From assembly GCF_003044445.1 (NCBI RefSeq), contig NZ_POWX01000003.1, positions 1-64,000 of the forward strand: a DNA stretch of 64,000 nucleotides, given 5' to 3'. Origin of the DNA: Neisseria mucosa (GTDB lineage: Bacteria; Pseudomonadota; Gammaproteobacteria; Burkholderiales; Neisseriaceae). The notes below the pieces were generated by a model. It did no database searches, was not told the DNA's origin, and saw only the letters and a list, made by a program, of their open reading frames with translations. Below are positions 42,719 through 51,382 of this stretch, one piece after another (position 1 is the stretch's first letter; the number at the start of each line of letters is the position of its first letter). The position numbers were made by a program, and so were the translations under genes.

Positions 42719-44020
42719 ATGAATATCCTCGAAGCCTTATTATTATTGTGCCTGCTGATCGTTATCAGCGCATTTGTTTCCTGTTCCGAACTCGCGCTCG
42801 CCTCGGCGCGCAAAATCAAGTTGCAAGTGATGGCTAAAGACGGCGGCGACACGCGCGCGCTGGATGTGCTCAATATGCAGCAGCAGCCGGGCAGCTTCAT
42901 CACCGTCGTCCAAATCGGTTTGAACGCCGTCGCCATTCTCGCCGGTATCGTCGGCGAAGCGGCGGTGCGCCCTTATTTTGGCGGTTTGTTGGCAAACGCG
43001 GGCAGTTGGGGCAGTACCGCCGCGTCGCTGCTGACATTCGCGCTGGTTACGGGCAGCTTCATCCTGATTGCCGACCTGATGCCCAAGCGCATAGCGATGA
43101 CCCATCCCGAAGCGGTGGCAGTGCGCATTGTGCGGCCGATGATGTTTTTGATTTTTATCCTAAAGCCTTTCGTTTGGACATTTGACGGACTGGCGAACGC
43201 GATATTCAAACTCTTCAAAATTTCCACCGTCCGCCAAGAGCAGCTGACTTCGGAAGACATTTACGCCGTCGTCGATGCGGGCGCACAGGCGGGTGTATTG
43301 AAAGAGCAGGAACACTACCTGATTGAAAATATCTTCGACATGCAGGCGCGCACGGTAACTTCCACCATGAGCACGCGCGAATACATCGCCTATTTCGATA
43401 AAAATGACGGCAGCGATACCGTGTTGGAAATCATGTCGGAAAAACCGCACAACAAATTCTTGGTGTGTGATGGCGATTTGGAACGCGTCATCGGCTACAT
43501 CGAATCACACACGCTGCTGACTTTGTTTTTAAAAGAAAAAGACGTCCGCCTGACCGACAAGCGCGTGTTGCGCAAAGCCTTGTTCATCCCAGACACGCTG
43601 TCGCTTTACGATGTATTGGAAACCTTTAAAACTTCCGGCGAAGACTTTGCCGTGGTGGTGAACGAATACGCGCTGGTGGTCGGCGTAGTAACGCTGAAAG
43701 ACGTGATGAGCATCGTCATGGGCGAGCTGGTCAATACCGAAGAAGAGCCGCAAATCATCCGCCGCACCGAAGATACCTGGCTGGTGGACGGCGCGACCCC
43801 GCTCGCCGACGTGATGCGTGCGCTGGACATTGAGGAATTTCCCAATTCGGAAAACTACGAAACCATCGCCGGCTTTATGATGTATTCCCTGCGCAAAATC
43901 CCGAAACGCACCGATTTTTTGGTTTACGCGGGCTATAAATTTGAAATCATCGACACCGAAAATCTGAAGATTGATCAGCTTTTGGTTTCTAAACAAGGGG
44001 AGGACGTAGTCAGCCGGTAA
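42719..44020 (+). CDS. CNNM/CorC-type membrane protein with CBS pair
   Basis: The 433-residue protein starts MNILEALLLLCLLIVISAFVSCSELALASAR. It has an N-terminal DUF21/CNNM membrane domain (about residues 1-180), a CBS pair (about 205-330) with RTVTSTMSTREYIAYFD and GVVTLKDVMSIVMGELVNTEEE, and the C-terminal CorC_HlyC domain (about 345-430). The family is linked to Mg2+/Co2+ efflux. The ATG at 42719 is preferred to an upstream in-frame TTG. Confidence 0.87.
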   Translation: MNILEALLLLCLLIVISAFVSCSELALASARKIKLQVMAKDGGDTRALDVLNMQQQPGSFITVVQIGLNAVAILAGIVGEAAVRPYFGGLLANAGSWGSTAASLLTFALVTGSFILIADLMPKRIAMTHPEAVAVRIVRPMMFLIFILKPFVWTFDGLANAIFKLFKISTVRQEQLTSEDIYAVVDAGAQAGVLKEQEHYLIENIFDMQARTVTSTMSTREYIAYFDKNDGSDTVLEIMSEKPHNKFLVCDGDLERVIGYIESHTLLTLFLKEKDVRLTDKRVLRKALFIPDTLSLYDVLETFKTSGEDFAVVVNEYALVVGVVTLKDVMSIVMGELVNTEEEPQIIRRTEDTWLVDGATPLADVMRALDIEEFPNSENYETIAGFMMYSLRKIPKRTDFLVYAGYKFEIIDTENLKIDQLLVSKQGEDVVSR

Positions 44021-44084
44021 ATGGCAAAAAACTTTTTTCTGAAATGACGTTACCGAATCTATTGTCTTAACATCTCAAATAACG

Positions 44085-44122
44085 AAAGGTCGTCTGAAAA
44101 TCAGTTTTTCAGACGACCTTTT
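44085..44122. terminator. DUS hairpin between convergent genes
   Basis: Arms AAAGGTCGTCTGAAAA / TTTTCAGACGACCTTT serving the CorC-type gene and possibly the convergent DUF3360 gene. Confidence 0.78.
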
Positions 44123-44229
44123 ATTTTAAAACTTCAAACCAATGTCGATTATTTGGTTTATTCAAGATCCACAGTTTTCAGACGACCTTGAGTGCTAAAA
44201 AGGTTGTCTGAAACGCTCGCGCTGCTTCG

Positions 44230-45696
44230 CTAGTGCAGATTTCTAAACTGCTCGAGGAAGGCGGGAATACCGGGCAGCATGCCTACTGCGCCCATTGCTG
44301 CGCAGAGAATTACAAAGCCGACGGTAGGTACGACGACGCGCCCCATAAACCCAAGTTCCGCGCTGCGTTCTTTACATCCGATCAAGCCCAAGTTATCCAA
44401 AAGCATGGTCAGCGACCAGCCGAAAACGGGATTGACCAGCGCAGAAGAGAACACAACGATGGCGGCAGATTGGGTAGTTTTACCCTTGCGCGTCATTTCC
44501 ATGCCTGCTTCCAAAAGCGGAACATAGACGCCGACAATCAGCGCAACGCTCAATACGGGCTGCCAAATCGCCAAATCCATAGGATAGCCCCAAACGGAGG
44601 CGATGATGCAGAACAAGGCCGTCAGGATTGCGCCTGCGGGAATCGGGCGTTTGGCGATAGAGGCGGGAACGATATAGGTTCCCCATGAAGAGGTAAAGTT
44701 CGCGCCGCCTAATACCGAGCCTGCGACTTGGCGGACGGAACAGGTGAACATAGTGTCGTCGATGTTCATCAAGGCTTTTTCGGAACGCTCCGGGTAGCTG
44801 ATTTTTTGGAATACTTGATGTCCCAAGAAATCAGGCGACCACATGGCGACGGCGAGTACGGCAAAGGGGAACACGACCAAAAAGCTGTCCATCGTCGGCA
44901 TACCCATCATCCAGCCGGTATTTTCACCCCACCAGTAGGCAGGACTCATGGGCGGCAGGCCAGGAGCGGTTTGGAAGGAAAACGGCGCACCCAAAAGATA
45001 GGCGGTAAAGCCTGCCAACACGCAGCCCAACGGGACGGCAAGCCAGCGTTTGCGCCAATGTTCAAGCAGCGCATAGAGCAGGATGGTGCCGATGATCACG
45101 ATAAAGGCAATATAGCTTTTGTCAAAGCTGCCCGCCCATTCAAAAAGTTTCTTGACCTGTCCGGTCGTGCCGACGAAGCCCAGATACAGCAGCAGCCCGC
45201 CGCATACACCGTTACTCGTCAGTTTCGCCATCAGGCTGCCGCCCTTGGTAATGCCCAACAAGAAACCGAACACCCCGATCAACAAGCCGAAAGCCAGCGG
45301 ATGTCCGCCCGCAGCAACGACAACGGGAATCAGCGGAATCAACGGCCCGTGTGTACCGGGTAAGTTGGAAGTGGGAAGAAAGAGGCCGGAAAGCAGCAGG
45401 ATGAAGACGGATGCAATCAACAGCTCGTAACGGACGTTTTGCGGCAGAAAGGTGTCGGGCAGCCCCAACGGTACAGCAAACGCCGCCGCCACCGCGCTGA
45501 CCATCACTACCTTACCAATCGTTCCCGCCACAGCAGGAATCAGGTCTTCAGGTTCGAAGCGGTAATCTCGAAACGGCAGATTGAGCCGCCAGCGTTTGGG
45601 CTGCATGATTTGCAGCTCATGTTCCAAATATGCCTCACGGCTTTCAAAGTCCGACGACGGTTTGTGCATACCGGAATATGATGTGTCGTGGTTCAT
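44230..45696 (-). CDS. DUF3360-family inner-membrane protein
   Basis: The 488-residue protein starts MNHDTSYSGMHKPSSDF and has roughly 12 hydrophobic segments from residue 55 onward. It has the runs LLSGLFLPTSNLPGTHGPLIPLIPVV and LLIGVFGFLLGITKGG, which resemble NCS2/SulP-like transporters and DUF3360. It is probably a transporter of unknown substrate. The ATG at 45696 has AAAGGAG eight bases upstream; an in-frame upstream start at 45786 lacks one. Confidence 0.75.
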   Translation of the reverse strand: MNHDTSYSGMHKPSSDFESREAYLEHELQIMQPKRWRLNLPFRDYRFEPEDLIPAVAGTIGKVVMVSAVAAAFAVPLGLPDTFLPQNVRYELLIASVFILLLSGLFLPTSNLPGTHGPLIPLIPVVVAAGGHPLAFGLLIGVFGFLLGITKGGSLMAKLTSNGVCGGLLLYLGFVGTTGQVKKLFEWAGSFDKSYIAFIVIIGTILLYALLEHWRKRWLAVPLGCVLAGFTAYLLGAPFSFQTAPGLPPMSPAYWWGENTGWMMGMPTMDSFLVVFPFAVLAVAMWSPDFLGHQVFQKISYPERSEKALMNIDDTMFTCSVRQVAGSVLGGANFTSSWGTYIVPASIAKRPIPAGAILTALFCIIASVWGYPMDLAIWQPVLSVALIVGVYVPLLEAGMEMTRKGKTTQSAAIVVFSSALVNPVFGWSLTMLLDNLGLIGCKERSAELGFMGRVVVPTVGFVILCAAMGAVGMLPGIPAFLEQFRNLH

Positions 45697-46116
45697 AATT
45701 TCTCCTTTGGTTGACTTGTTTTTGATTCTGTCGGCAATCGCCGTCCGACTTTTTATATCCGCTCCGAAAGCGGCTATACACGGCAAGGCCGGTAGTCGGG
45801 ATCGGGCTGTATTGTCAACAATTTAGTGTTTGGATACTAACACACAAATTATCCGGTACAAGTAAAAATTTTCGTTTTAGTATGAATAAGTTGGAAAAAC
45901 AACAAAAAAAGTTGCCTGAAACTTCAGACGATCTTTGTTTTGAAATTTTTAATCCTCTAAACAGATACAAAGGGGGGAGAGCCATTCCTCTCGGTAAAAT
46001 GTCAGGTTTATTTTCAGGTATTTGGATTTTGAAGGAGGACTATTATTCGTTATTTCCAAGGGTTTCCCAAGTTTTTCGCTCCTGAAAATAACGGCAGTTT
46101 GAACCAAACGGAAACA
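45697..46116. other. Divergent intergenic region between DUF3360 gene and zur
   Basis: No supported gene. A 67-codon frame at 45882-46085 has no ribosome site and spans a degenerate DUS, so I do not call it. Confidence 0.4.
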
Positions 46117-46131
46117 CGTTATAATATAATC
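46117..46131 (+). promoter_or_regulatory. Zur-like site / -10 region upstream of zur
   Basis: CGTTATAATATAATC matches 12 of 15 positions of the Zur consensus and contains the -10 hexamer TATAAT (46120-46125). If Zur binds, it would autoregulate zur and the GTPase gene. The three mismatches make this uncertain. Confidence 0.4.
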
Positions 46132-46169
46132 CTTTCCATTCAGAATTTTAAGGTCGTCTGAAAGCCTTT

Positions 46170-46646
46170 ATGAAACACGTAATCAAACAAAAAATCCTCG
46201 AACAGGCACGCCGTGACGGCGTACAGGTAACCGCTTTGCGCGAGCAGGTGCTCAATATCGTTTTGCAGCAAAGCGGCGTGATTAAAGCCTACAACGTCTT
46301 GTCGCAGATGCAGCAGCAAAGCGAGGGCGTGGTTGCGCCGCCGACGGCCTACCGCGCCCTTGATTTTTGGGCGGAGCAGGGCGTTTTGCACAAAGTGGCG
46401 GCGGTCAACGGCTATATTTTGTGCAGCCACGCGCAGCACGAGTGCAACGACCATTGCCACGACCACGAAGAAGCTGAAGCGCACCATAGCGCGTTTATTT
46501 TGGTCTGTACCGAATGCGGCACGGCAGACGAGCAAACCCTGAGCCACGAATGGGCGGCATTGCGCGCAGGCGTTGCCGAAAGCGGCTTTGCGCTAAAAGA
46601 AGAACACGTTGTTTTAACTGGAATCTGTAAAAAATGTCAGAAGTGA
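46170..46646 (+). CDS. zur: Zinc uptake regulator Zur (Fur family)
   Basis: The 158-residue protein has the winged-helix N-terminus (VTALREQVLNIVLQQSGVIKAYNVLSQ is at about residues 20-46) and a His/Cys-rich metal region HAQHECNDHCHDHEEAEAHH, plus the structural zinc pairs CTEC and CKKC. The sequence matches the meningococcal Zur type. With zinc it represses uptake genes such as znuD, whose exact operator is at 6622-6636. The end overlaps the next gene by 13 bases. Confidence 0.9.
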   Translation: MKHVIKQKILEQARRDGVQVTALREQVLNIVLQQSGVIKAYNVLSQMQQQSEGVVAPPTAYRALDFWAEQGVLHKVAAVNGYILCSHAQHECNDHCHDHEEAEAHHSAFILVCTECGTADEQTLSHEWAALRAGVAESGFALKEEHVVLTGICKKCQK

Positions 46647-47563
46647 AAAAAACTAAAGTCCACCTGATTTCAGGTTTTCTGGGAACAGGCAAAACCACCG
46701 CGCTTAAAAGCCTGATGGAACAGAAAGACCCGAACGAAAAATGGGTCATCATCGTCAACGAGTTTGGCGAAATCGGTATTGACGGCGCCGTATTGAGCGA
46801 CAACGGCATCCCCGTGGCAGAAATCGCCGGCGGCTGTTTGTGTTGCACCGCCGGCCCGCAAATGGGCGTAACCGTGCAGAAAATGCTGCGCGACGCCAAG
46901 CCCGACCGCCTGATGATTGAGGCAAGCGGACTGGCACACGCCGCCAGCGTCATCGACGAATTGAAAGCCAAACCGCTGGACAGCCTTTTGGAAATCGGCG
47001 CAGTCTTTACCGTCGTCGATCCGCGCCAGTTCATCAATCCCGATTACGCGCAGCAGGCATTGTATAAAGACCAAATCGGCATCTGCGACGTATTGGTCGC
47101 CAGCAAAACCGATTTATGCACCCCCGAACAGCTTGCCGAATTTCACGACAAAGCGGCAAAACTGTTCCCACCCAAAGCCAAAGTGGTCGAAGTCCAAAAC
47201 GCACAACTCGACATCCAATGGCTTGACATTCCCGTCATCGAAAAATCACGCTACCGCCTCAAAGCTTTGCCGGACAACACCATGGGCTTCCAGTCGCAAG
47301 GTTTCACTTTCCCCGCCGGACGCGATTTCGACGGCGAAAAGCTGACCAACTTCTTCAACGACCTGCCCAAATTCACAGACGGCCTCGTCCGCGCCAAAGG
47401 CGTGTTCCAAGTGCTCGGCACATGGGTGTGGCTCAACTGGGTGGACGGGCAATGGGGCGCCAACCAAGTCTCATGGCGGCGCGACTCGCGCTTCGAGCTG
47501 ATTGCCAAATCGTTTGACGCGGATTTGATTGAGAAGAAACTGCAAGAGGCTTTGGAGAAATAA
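46634..47563 (+). CDS. COG0523 / CobW-like GTPase (probable zinc metallochaperone)
   Basis: The 309-residue GTPase has Walker A GFLGTGKT (residues 14-21), the metal-binding CxCC motif GGCLCCTAG (Cys68, Cys70, Cys71), the G4-type motif SKTD, and the CobW C-terminal domain. COG0523 proteins of the ZNG/ZigA type insert zinc into client enzymes during starvation. Overlap with zur (13 bases) makes this one operon and supports the zinc role. Confidence 0.88.
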   Translation: MSEVKKTKVHLISGFLGTGKTTALKSLMEQKDPNEKWVIIVNEFGEIGIDGAVLSDNGIPVAEIAGGCLCCTAGPQMGVTVQKMLRDAKPDRLMIEASGLAHAASVIDELKAKPLDSLLEIGAVFTVVDPRQFINPDYAQQALYKDQIGICDVLVASKTDLCTPEQLAEFHDKAAKLFPPKAKVVEVQNAQLDIQWLDIPVIEKSRYRLKALPDNTMGFQSQGFTFPAGRDFDGEKLTNFFNDLPKFTDGLVRAKGVFQVLGTWVWLNWVDGQWGANQVSWRRDSRFELIAKSFDADLIEKKLQEALEK

Positions 47564-47566
47564 GGG

Positions 47567-47607
47567 AGGTCGTCTGAAAGTTTGCCGCAGCAATTTTCAG
47601 ACGACCT
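47567..47607 (+). terminator. DUS hairpin terminator of zur-COG0523 operon
   Basis: AGGTCGTCTGAAA and its complement begin four bases after the stop. Confidence 0.78.
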
Positions 47608-47715
47608 AAGTGATAGTGAAGTCTGTTGTTTCAACTGTCAGAAGAATATAAAGCAACTGTGTAGCGTGGGCTTTGCCCGCGAATAAATTAAATAAACATT
47701 GCAGGAAAGAAGAAA

Positions 47716-48486
47716 ATGGCAAAATTTTTAAATACCAGCGGTACAACGTATTACTTGGAAGAATTAATTAAAAATGCACAGGAACGGCTTTATTTGATTA
47801 GCCCTTATCTAAAATTAAACGATAGGGTAAAAGAGCTTTTAGAAGACAAAGACCGCATGAAAATTGATGTGCGGATTGTATATGGTAAAAGTGAATTGCA
47901 GCCTTCAGAGGCAGCCTGGTTGAAAAATTTAAATTATGTTCGTACAAGCTATTGTCCGAATCTTCATGCAAAATGTTATGTCAGCGAAGATGCTTGCATT
48001 ATTACAAGTCTGAATTTATATGAATTCAGCCAAATAAATAATAATGAAATGGGTATCTTACTGAAGCGTAGTGAAGATGGAGAAGTCTATCAAGATGCTT
48101 ATAGCGAAGCGCAGCGTATTATCCGTATTAGCGATGAAGTTAAGATTTCAGTTGACGTCGTAGAAAAAGAGCAAGTTTCGCAGAAAAATCAGAATATAGA
48201 AATTGCTAAAAAATACGATACATTGACTGTCGCTAAGCTGGCAGAAAAATGGGGAGTAACAACGGAAGAATGCAATGCGAAACTGTGTCATGCAGGTTTG
48301 CAGGAAATAGACGGTAAGTTCCACCGTTTGACAGATACAGGTAAGAAAGCCGGTGGGCTTATCAAAAAAGGGCGTTACGGATATTTTATTGTGTGGCCGG
48401 ATAGTTTGACATTGGAAATGGTCGAAGCGGCTGGCAATAATCAGAAAGATTTGCTGGATAGGTTTATTAGCTGGCTTATCAGTTAA
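47716..48486 (+). CDS. Phospholipase D-like (HKD) domain protein
   Basis: The 256-residue product has one PLD-like half-site: LHAKCYVSED with His84, Lys86 and acidic residues 91/92, then ITSLNLYEFSQ in place of the usual GSxN. The first 140 residues form the PLD fold (ERLYLISPYLKL), and the C-terminal part (about 165-250) looks like a small winged/DNA-binding segment (AKLAEKWGVTTEECNAKL). PLD-fold proteins of this size include nucleases that work as dimers. AGGAAAGAAG precedes the ATG. AT-rich, no internal DUS, so probably acquired. The role could be DNA/RNA cleavage or defence; unproven. Confidence 0.7.
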   Translation: MAKFLNTSGTTYYLEELIKNAQERLYLISPYLKLNDRVKELLEDKDRMKIDVRIVYGKSELQPSEAAWLKNLNYVRTSYCPNLHAKCYVSEDACIITSLNLYEFSQINNNEMGILLKRSEDGEVYQDAYSEAQRIIRISDEVKISVDVVEKEQVSQKNQNIEIAKKYDTLTVAKLAEKWGVTTEECNAKLCHAGLQEIDGKFHRLTDTGKKAGGLIKKGRYGYFIVWPDSLTLEMVEAAGNNQKDLLDRFISWLIS

Positions 48487-48510
48487 ATTTTTTACAAGTA
48501 TTAAAAGTAT

Positions 48511-48548
48511 AGGTCGTCTGAAAGCAATCCGTACTTTTCAGACGACCT
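48511..48548 (+). terminator. DUS hairpin terminator
   Basis: AGGTCGTCTGAAAG / CTTTTCAGACGACCT between the PLD-like gene and yejB. Confidence 0.75.
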
Positions 48549-48577
48549 TAAAACCCAAATAGAGGAATACCCCAAGT

Positions 48578-49630
48578 ATGTACCGTTACATCCTCCACCG
48601 CCTATTACTCTTAATCCCCACGCTGTTGGGGATTTTGGCGATTACTTTTGCCGTTATCCAATTCGTGCCGGGCGGGCCGGTGGAGCAGATGGTGCAGCAG
48701 TTGACGCATGGTGCGGTCAGCGGCGAGACGGCGAATGCGACGGCGGGCAATATCATGAAAAACGGTAACCGCATCAGTCCGGAAGATTTGGCGGCGTTGA
48801 ATGCGCTGTACGGTTTCGACAAGCCGCCGCTGACGCGGTTTGCGGATATGGTGTGGCGGTTTGCCCGTTTTGATTTGGGCAAGAGTTTTTTCCATCATGA
48901 AACCGTGTTCGAGCTGGTCAAACAGAAAATGCCGGTGTCGATGAGCTTGGGCTTGTGGACGTTTTTCCTGACTTATCTGATTTGTATCCCGTTGGGCATT
49001 GCCAAGGCGGTGCGCGACGGCAGCCGTTTTGATGTGGTAACGGGAATGGTGGTGCTGGTCGGTTATACCATACCGCCGTTTGTGTTGGGTTTGGTGCTGC
49101 TGGTGTTGTTTGGCGGAGGCAGCTTTTTTGCGTGGTTCCCGCAGGGCGGTTTGGTCGGCGATGATTTTGACACGCTGTCGTGGGCGGGCAAAATCAAGGA
49201 TTATCTGTGGCACATGGCGCTGCCGATTACGGCTTCGGTGGCAGGCAGTCTGGCGGTAACGACGGTGTTGACGAAAAACGTGTTTCTTGAAGAAATCCGC
49301 CGCCAATATGTCTATACCGCCCGCGCCAAGGGTTTGCCGGAAAAGCAGATTTTGTGGAAACACGTTTTCCGCAACGCGATGATTCCGCTGATTACCGGCT
49401 TTCCCGCTGCCTTTATCGGCGCGTTTTTCACCGGCAGCCTGCTGATTGAAACCTTGTTCTCGCTCGACGGGCTGGGTCTGCTTTCCTACGAGGCGGTGAT
49501 GAAGCGCGATTATCCGGTGGTGATGGGGACGCTGTATGTGTTCACGCTGATGGGTTTGCTGGCGAAATTGGTGTCGGATATTTCTTATTCGTGGGTCGAT
49601 CCGCGCATTCATTTCGGCGGACAGAAATAG
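48578..49630 (+). CDS. yejB: Peptide ABC importer permease YejB
   Basis: The 350-residue inner-membrane permease starts MYRYILHRLLLLIPTLLGILAITF and has six predicted helices, with the coupling-loop EAA motif (ARAKGLPEKQILWKHVFRNAMIPLI). The long N-terminal periplasmic loop with Gly/Asn-rich sequence is typical of YejB, part of the YejABEF importer for peptides such as microcin C. yejE follows after an inserted toxin-antitoxin pair; yejA is not in the window. Confidence 0.9.
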   Translation: MYRYILHRLLLLIPTLLGILAITFAVIQFVPGGPVEQMVQQLTHGAVSGETANATAGNIMKNGNRISPEDLAALNALYGFDKPPLTRFADMVWRFARFDLGKSFFHHETVFELVKQKMPVSMSLGLWTFFLTYLICIPLGIAKAVRDGSRFDVVTGMVVLVGYTIPPFVLGLVLLVLFGGGSFFAWFPQGGLVGDDFDTLSWAGKIKDYLWHMALPITASVAGSLAVTTVLTKNVFLEEIRRQYVYTARAKGLPEKQILWKHVFRNAMIPLITGFPAAFIGAFFTGSLLIETLFSLDGLGLLSYEAVMKRDYPVVMGTLYVFTLMGLLAKLVSDISYSWVDPRIHFGGQK

Positions 49631-49665
49631 GTCGTCTGAAAACTTAAAGAATTATGGAGTTAAAT

Positions 49666-49842
49666 ATGATTAAACGTTTAAAAGATATTTCTGAAGAAAG
49701 CCGCGAACATAAAAACGATGGTGCAAAAGTAGTCCGTATGGAATTGCAGGATGATGAAGCAACCAAACGGTTGGTCATGCATAGCGCAAAGCGCGTAATT
49801 GCCGCGCATAAGTCAGAATTGGAAAAGTTGGCTTATAAATGA
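49666..49842 (+). CDS. Probable antitoxin of a Doc-type module
   Basis: The 58-residue product (MIKRLKDISEESREHKNDGAK ... ELEKLAYK) is small and charged and overlaps the toxin start by four bases (ATGA at 49839-49842). GGAG eight bases upstream supports the ATG at 49666 over the one at 49654. I do not recognise a Phd/AbrB fold by sequence; the antitoxin role is inferred from the pairing. Confidence 0.65.
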   Translation: MIKRLKDISEESREHKNDGAKVVRMELQDDEATKRLVMHSAKRVIAAHKSELEKLAYK

Positions 49843-50222
49843 ATAATATAAATACAAATTTTGTTATTTTTGTACATGATGAAATCCTGTATCAAACCAA
49901 AGTAGGTAAAGCAGGGGTCGATTTAGGACGCTTGGAAAGTGTTTTAGGCAGAGTTGACCAGCAAATTTATTACAATCAAATTGATAATGCTTTTGAGATA
50001 GCAGCATGGTATGGCGTAGCTTTGGCAAAAGGTCATGCTTTTGTTGATGGAAACAAGCGTACCGGATTGGCAGTAATGCTGACATTTTTGGAAATTCAAG
50101 GCATTGATATTCAATATAATACTGGTTTGGATGATTTGATGGTCGATATTGTGGAGAGTAAATTGCCACATGAAACGTTAGCCGAGAAAGTGGCAGAATT
50201 TCTTTATCATTTAATGATTTGA
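49839..50222 (+). CDS. Doc-family (death-on-curing, Fic fold) toxin
   Basis: The 127-residue protein carries the Doc/Fic core HAFVDGNKRTG at residues 66-76, close to the HPFxDANKRT pattern of Doc, which phosphorylates EF-Tu. Composition is AT-rich compared with the flanking yej genes. It follows the small gene at 49666 with a four-base overlap. The pair sits between yejB and yejE, a position not expected in the yej operon. Confidence 0.85.
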   Translation: MNNINTNFVIFVHDEILYQTKVGKAGVDLGRLESVLGRVDQQIYYNQIDNAFEIAAWYGVALAKGHAFVDGNKRTGLAVMLTFLEIQGIDIQYNTGLDDLMVDIVESKLPHETLAEKVAEFLYHLMI

Positions 50223-50252
50223 ATATTCAAACGACCTTTGTGCAACCCAATT

Positions 50253-51275
50253 ATGAAAACACACACCTCAAACCCCACTTGGCAGGCATTCAAGCAACAC
50301 AAACGCGGCTGGTTCGCGTTGCGGGTTTTAGCCGTTTTGTTCGCCGTCGCGCTGCTTGCGCCTTTGTGGAGCAACGACAAGCCCTTGTGGATACGTTATC
50401 AGGGCGAATATTATTTTCCGCTGGTAAACGAATACAACGAAACCGTGTTCGGCGGCGATTTCGATACGCCTGCCGATTACCTCGATCCGCTTATACGCGG
50501 CAACATCACGTCAAACGGCAATTACGCCGTTTATCTGCCCAATCCCTACGATGCCGATACGCTCAATGATTTCGACACGCAGCCCGACCCTGCAAGTCCG
50601 TCCGAAAGGCACTTGCTCGGTACAGACGACCGCGGTCGCGATGTCTTGGCGCGTTTGGTTTACGGATTCCGCGATTCTCTGCTGTTTGCCCTTGCACTGA
50701 CCTTGGTAACGACCGTAATCGGCGTGATCACTGGCGCGGTGCAGGGTTATTTCGGCGGCAAGACTGACCTTTTGATGCAGCGTTTTATCGAAATCTGGGG
50801 CGGGATGCCGGAACTTTACCTCTTGATTATCCTGTCTTCGTTTTTCAATCCCAGTCTGCTGATATTGCTGGTGTTGCTGTCGTTGTTCGGCTGGATGGGG
50901 CTGTCGGACTACGTCCGAGCCGAGTTTTTGAAAAACCGTCAGGCGGATTACGTTTTGGCGGCGCGTTCGATGGGCGTGGGCAACCGCGCGATTATGTGGC
51001 GGCACATCCTGCCCAACAGCCTGACGCCCGTATTGGCGTTTCTGCCTTTCCGCATCTCTGGCGCGGTGCTTGCGCTGACCAGCTTGGATTTCCTCGGTTT
51101 GGGCGTTCCCGCGTCGCAGGCGAGTTTGGGTGAGCTCTTGGCGCAGGGCAAGGACAACTTAGACGCCTGGTGGATAGGCTTATCCACCGTCGGTACGCTG
51201 ACGATTATGCTACTTTTGCTGGTGATGATAGGCGAGGGCTTGCGTCAGGCGTTTGACGTGCGCGCGAGGGGATAG
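50253..51275 (+). CDS. yejE: Peptide ABC importer permease YejE
   Basis: The 340-residue permease starts MKTHTSNPTWQAFKQHKRGWFALRV. It has a large periplasmic segment (about residues 50-120), the run LLGTDDRGRDVLARLVYGFRDSLLFAL typical of DppC/YejE proteins, five to six helices and the EAA loop (AARSMGVGNRAIMWRHILPNSLTPVL). It is the partner of YejB. No ribosome site is obvious, so it was probably once translated in close coupling with yejB. Confidence 0.9.
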   Translation: MKTHTSNPTWQAFKQHKRGWFALRVLAVLFAVALLAPLWSNDKPLWIRYQGEYYFPLVNEYNETVFGGDFDTPADYLDPLIRGNITSNGNYAVYLPNPYDADTLNDFDTQPDPASPSERHLLGTDDRGRDVLARLVYGFRDSLLFALALTLVTTVIGVITGAVQGYFGGKTDLLMQRFIEIWGGMPELYLLIILSSFFNPSLLILLVLLSLFGWMGLSDYVRAEFLKNRQADYVLAARSMGVGNRAIMWRHILPNSLTPVLAFLPFRISGAVLALTSLDFLGLGVPASQASLGELLAQGKDNLDAWWIGLSTVGTLTIMLLLLVMIGEGLRQAFDVRARG

Positions 51276-51382
51276 TATAAGCACGGAGTCTTTGCGGGCG
51301 TACATCAATGCGCGACCCGCGCCTTTAGAAGTTTCAGACGACCTCTATAATATTTTACTCACTTATTTTTTAAAGAATTTCA

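Noticed and set aside
45882..46085. 67-codon frame upstream of zur
   Set aside because: No ribosome site, no similarity, and part of it is a degenerate uptake sequence.
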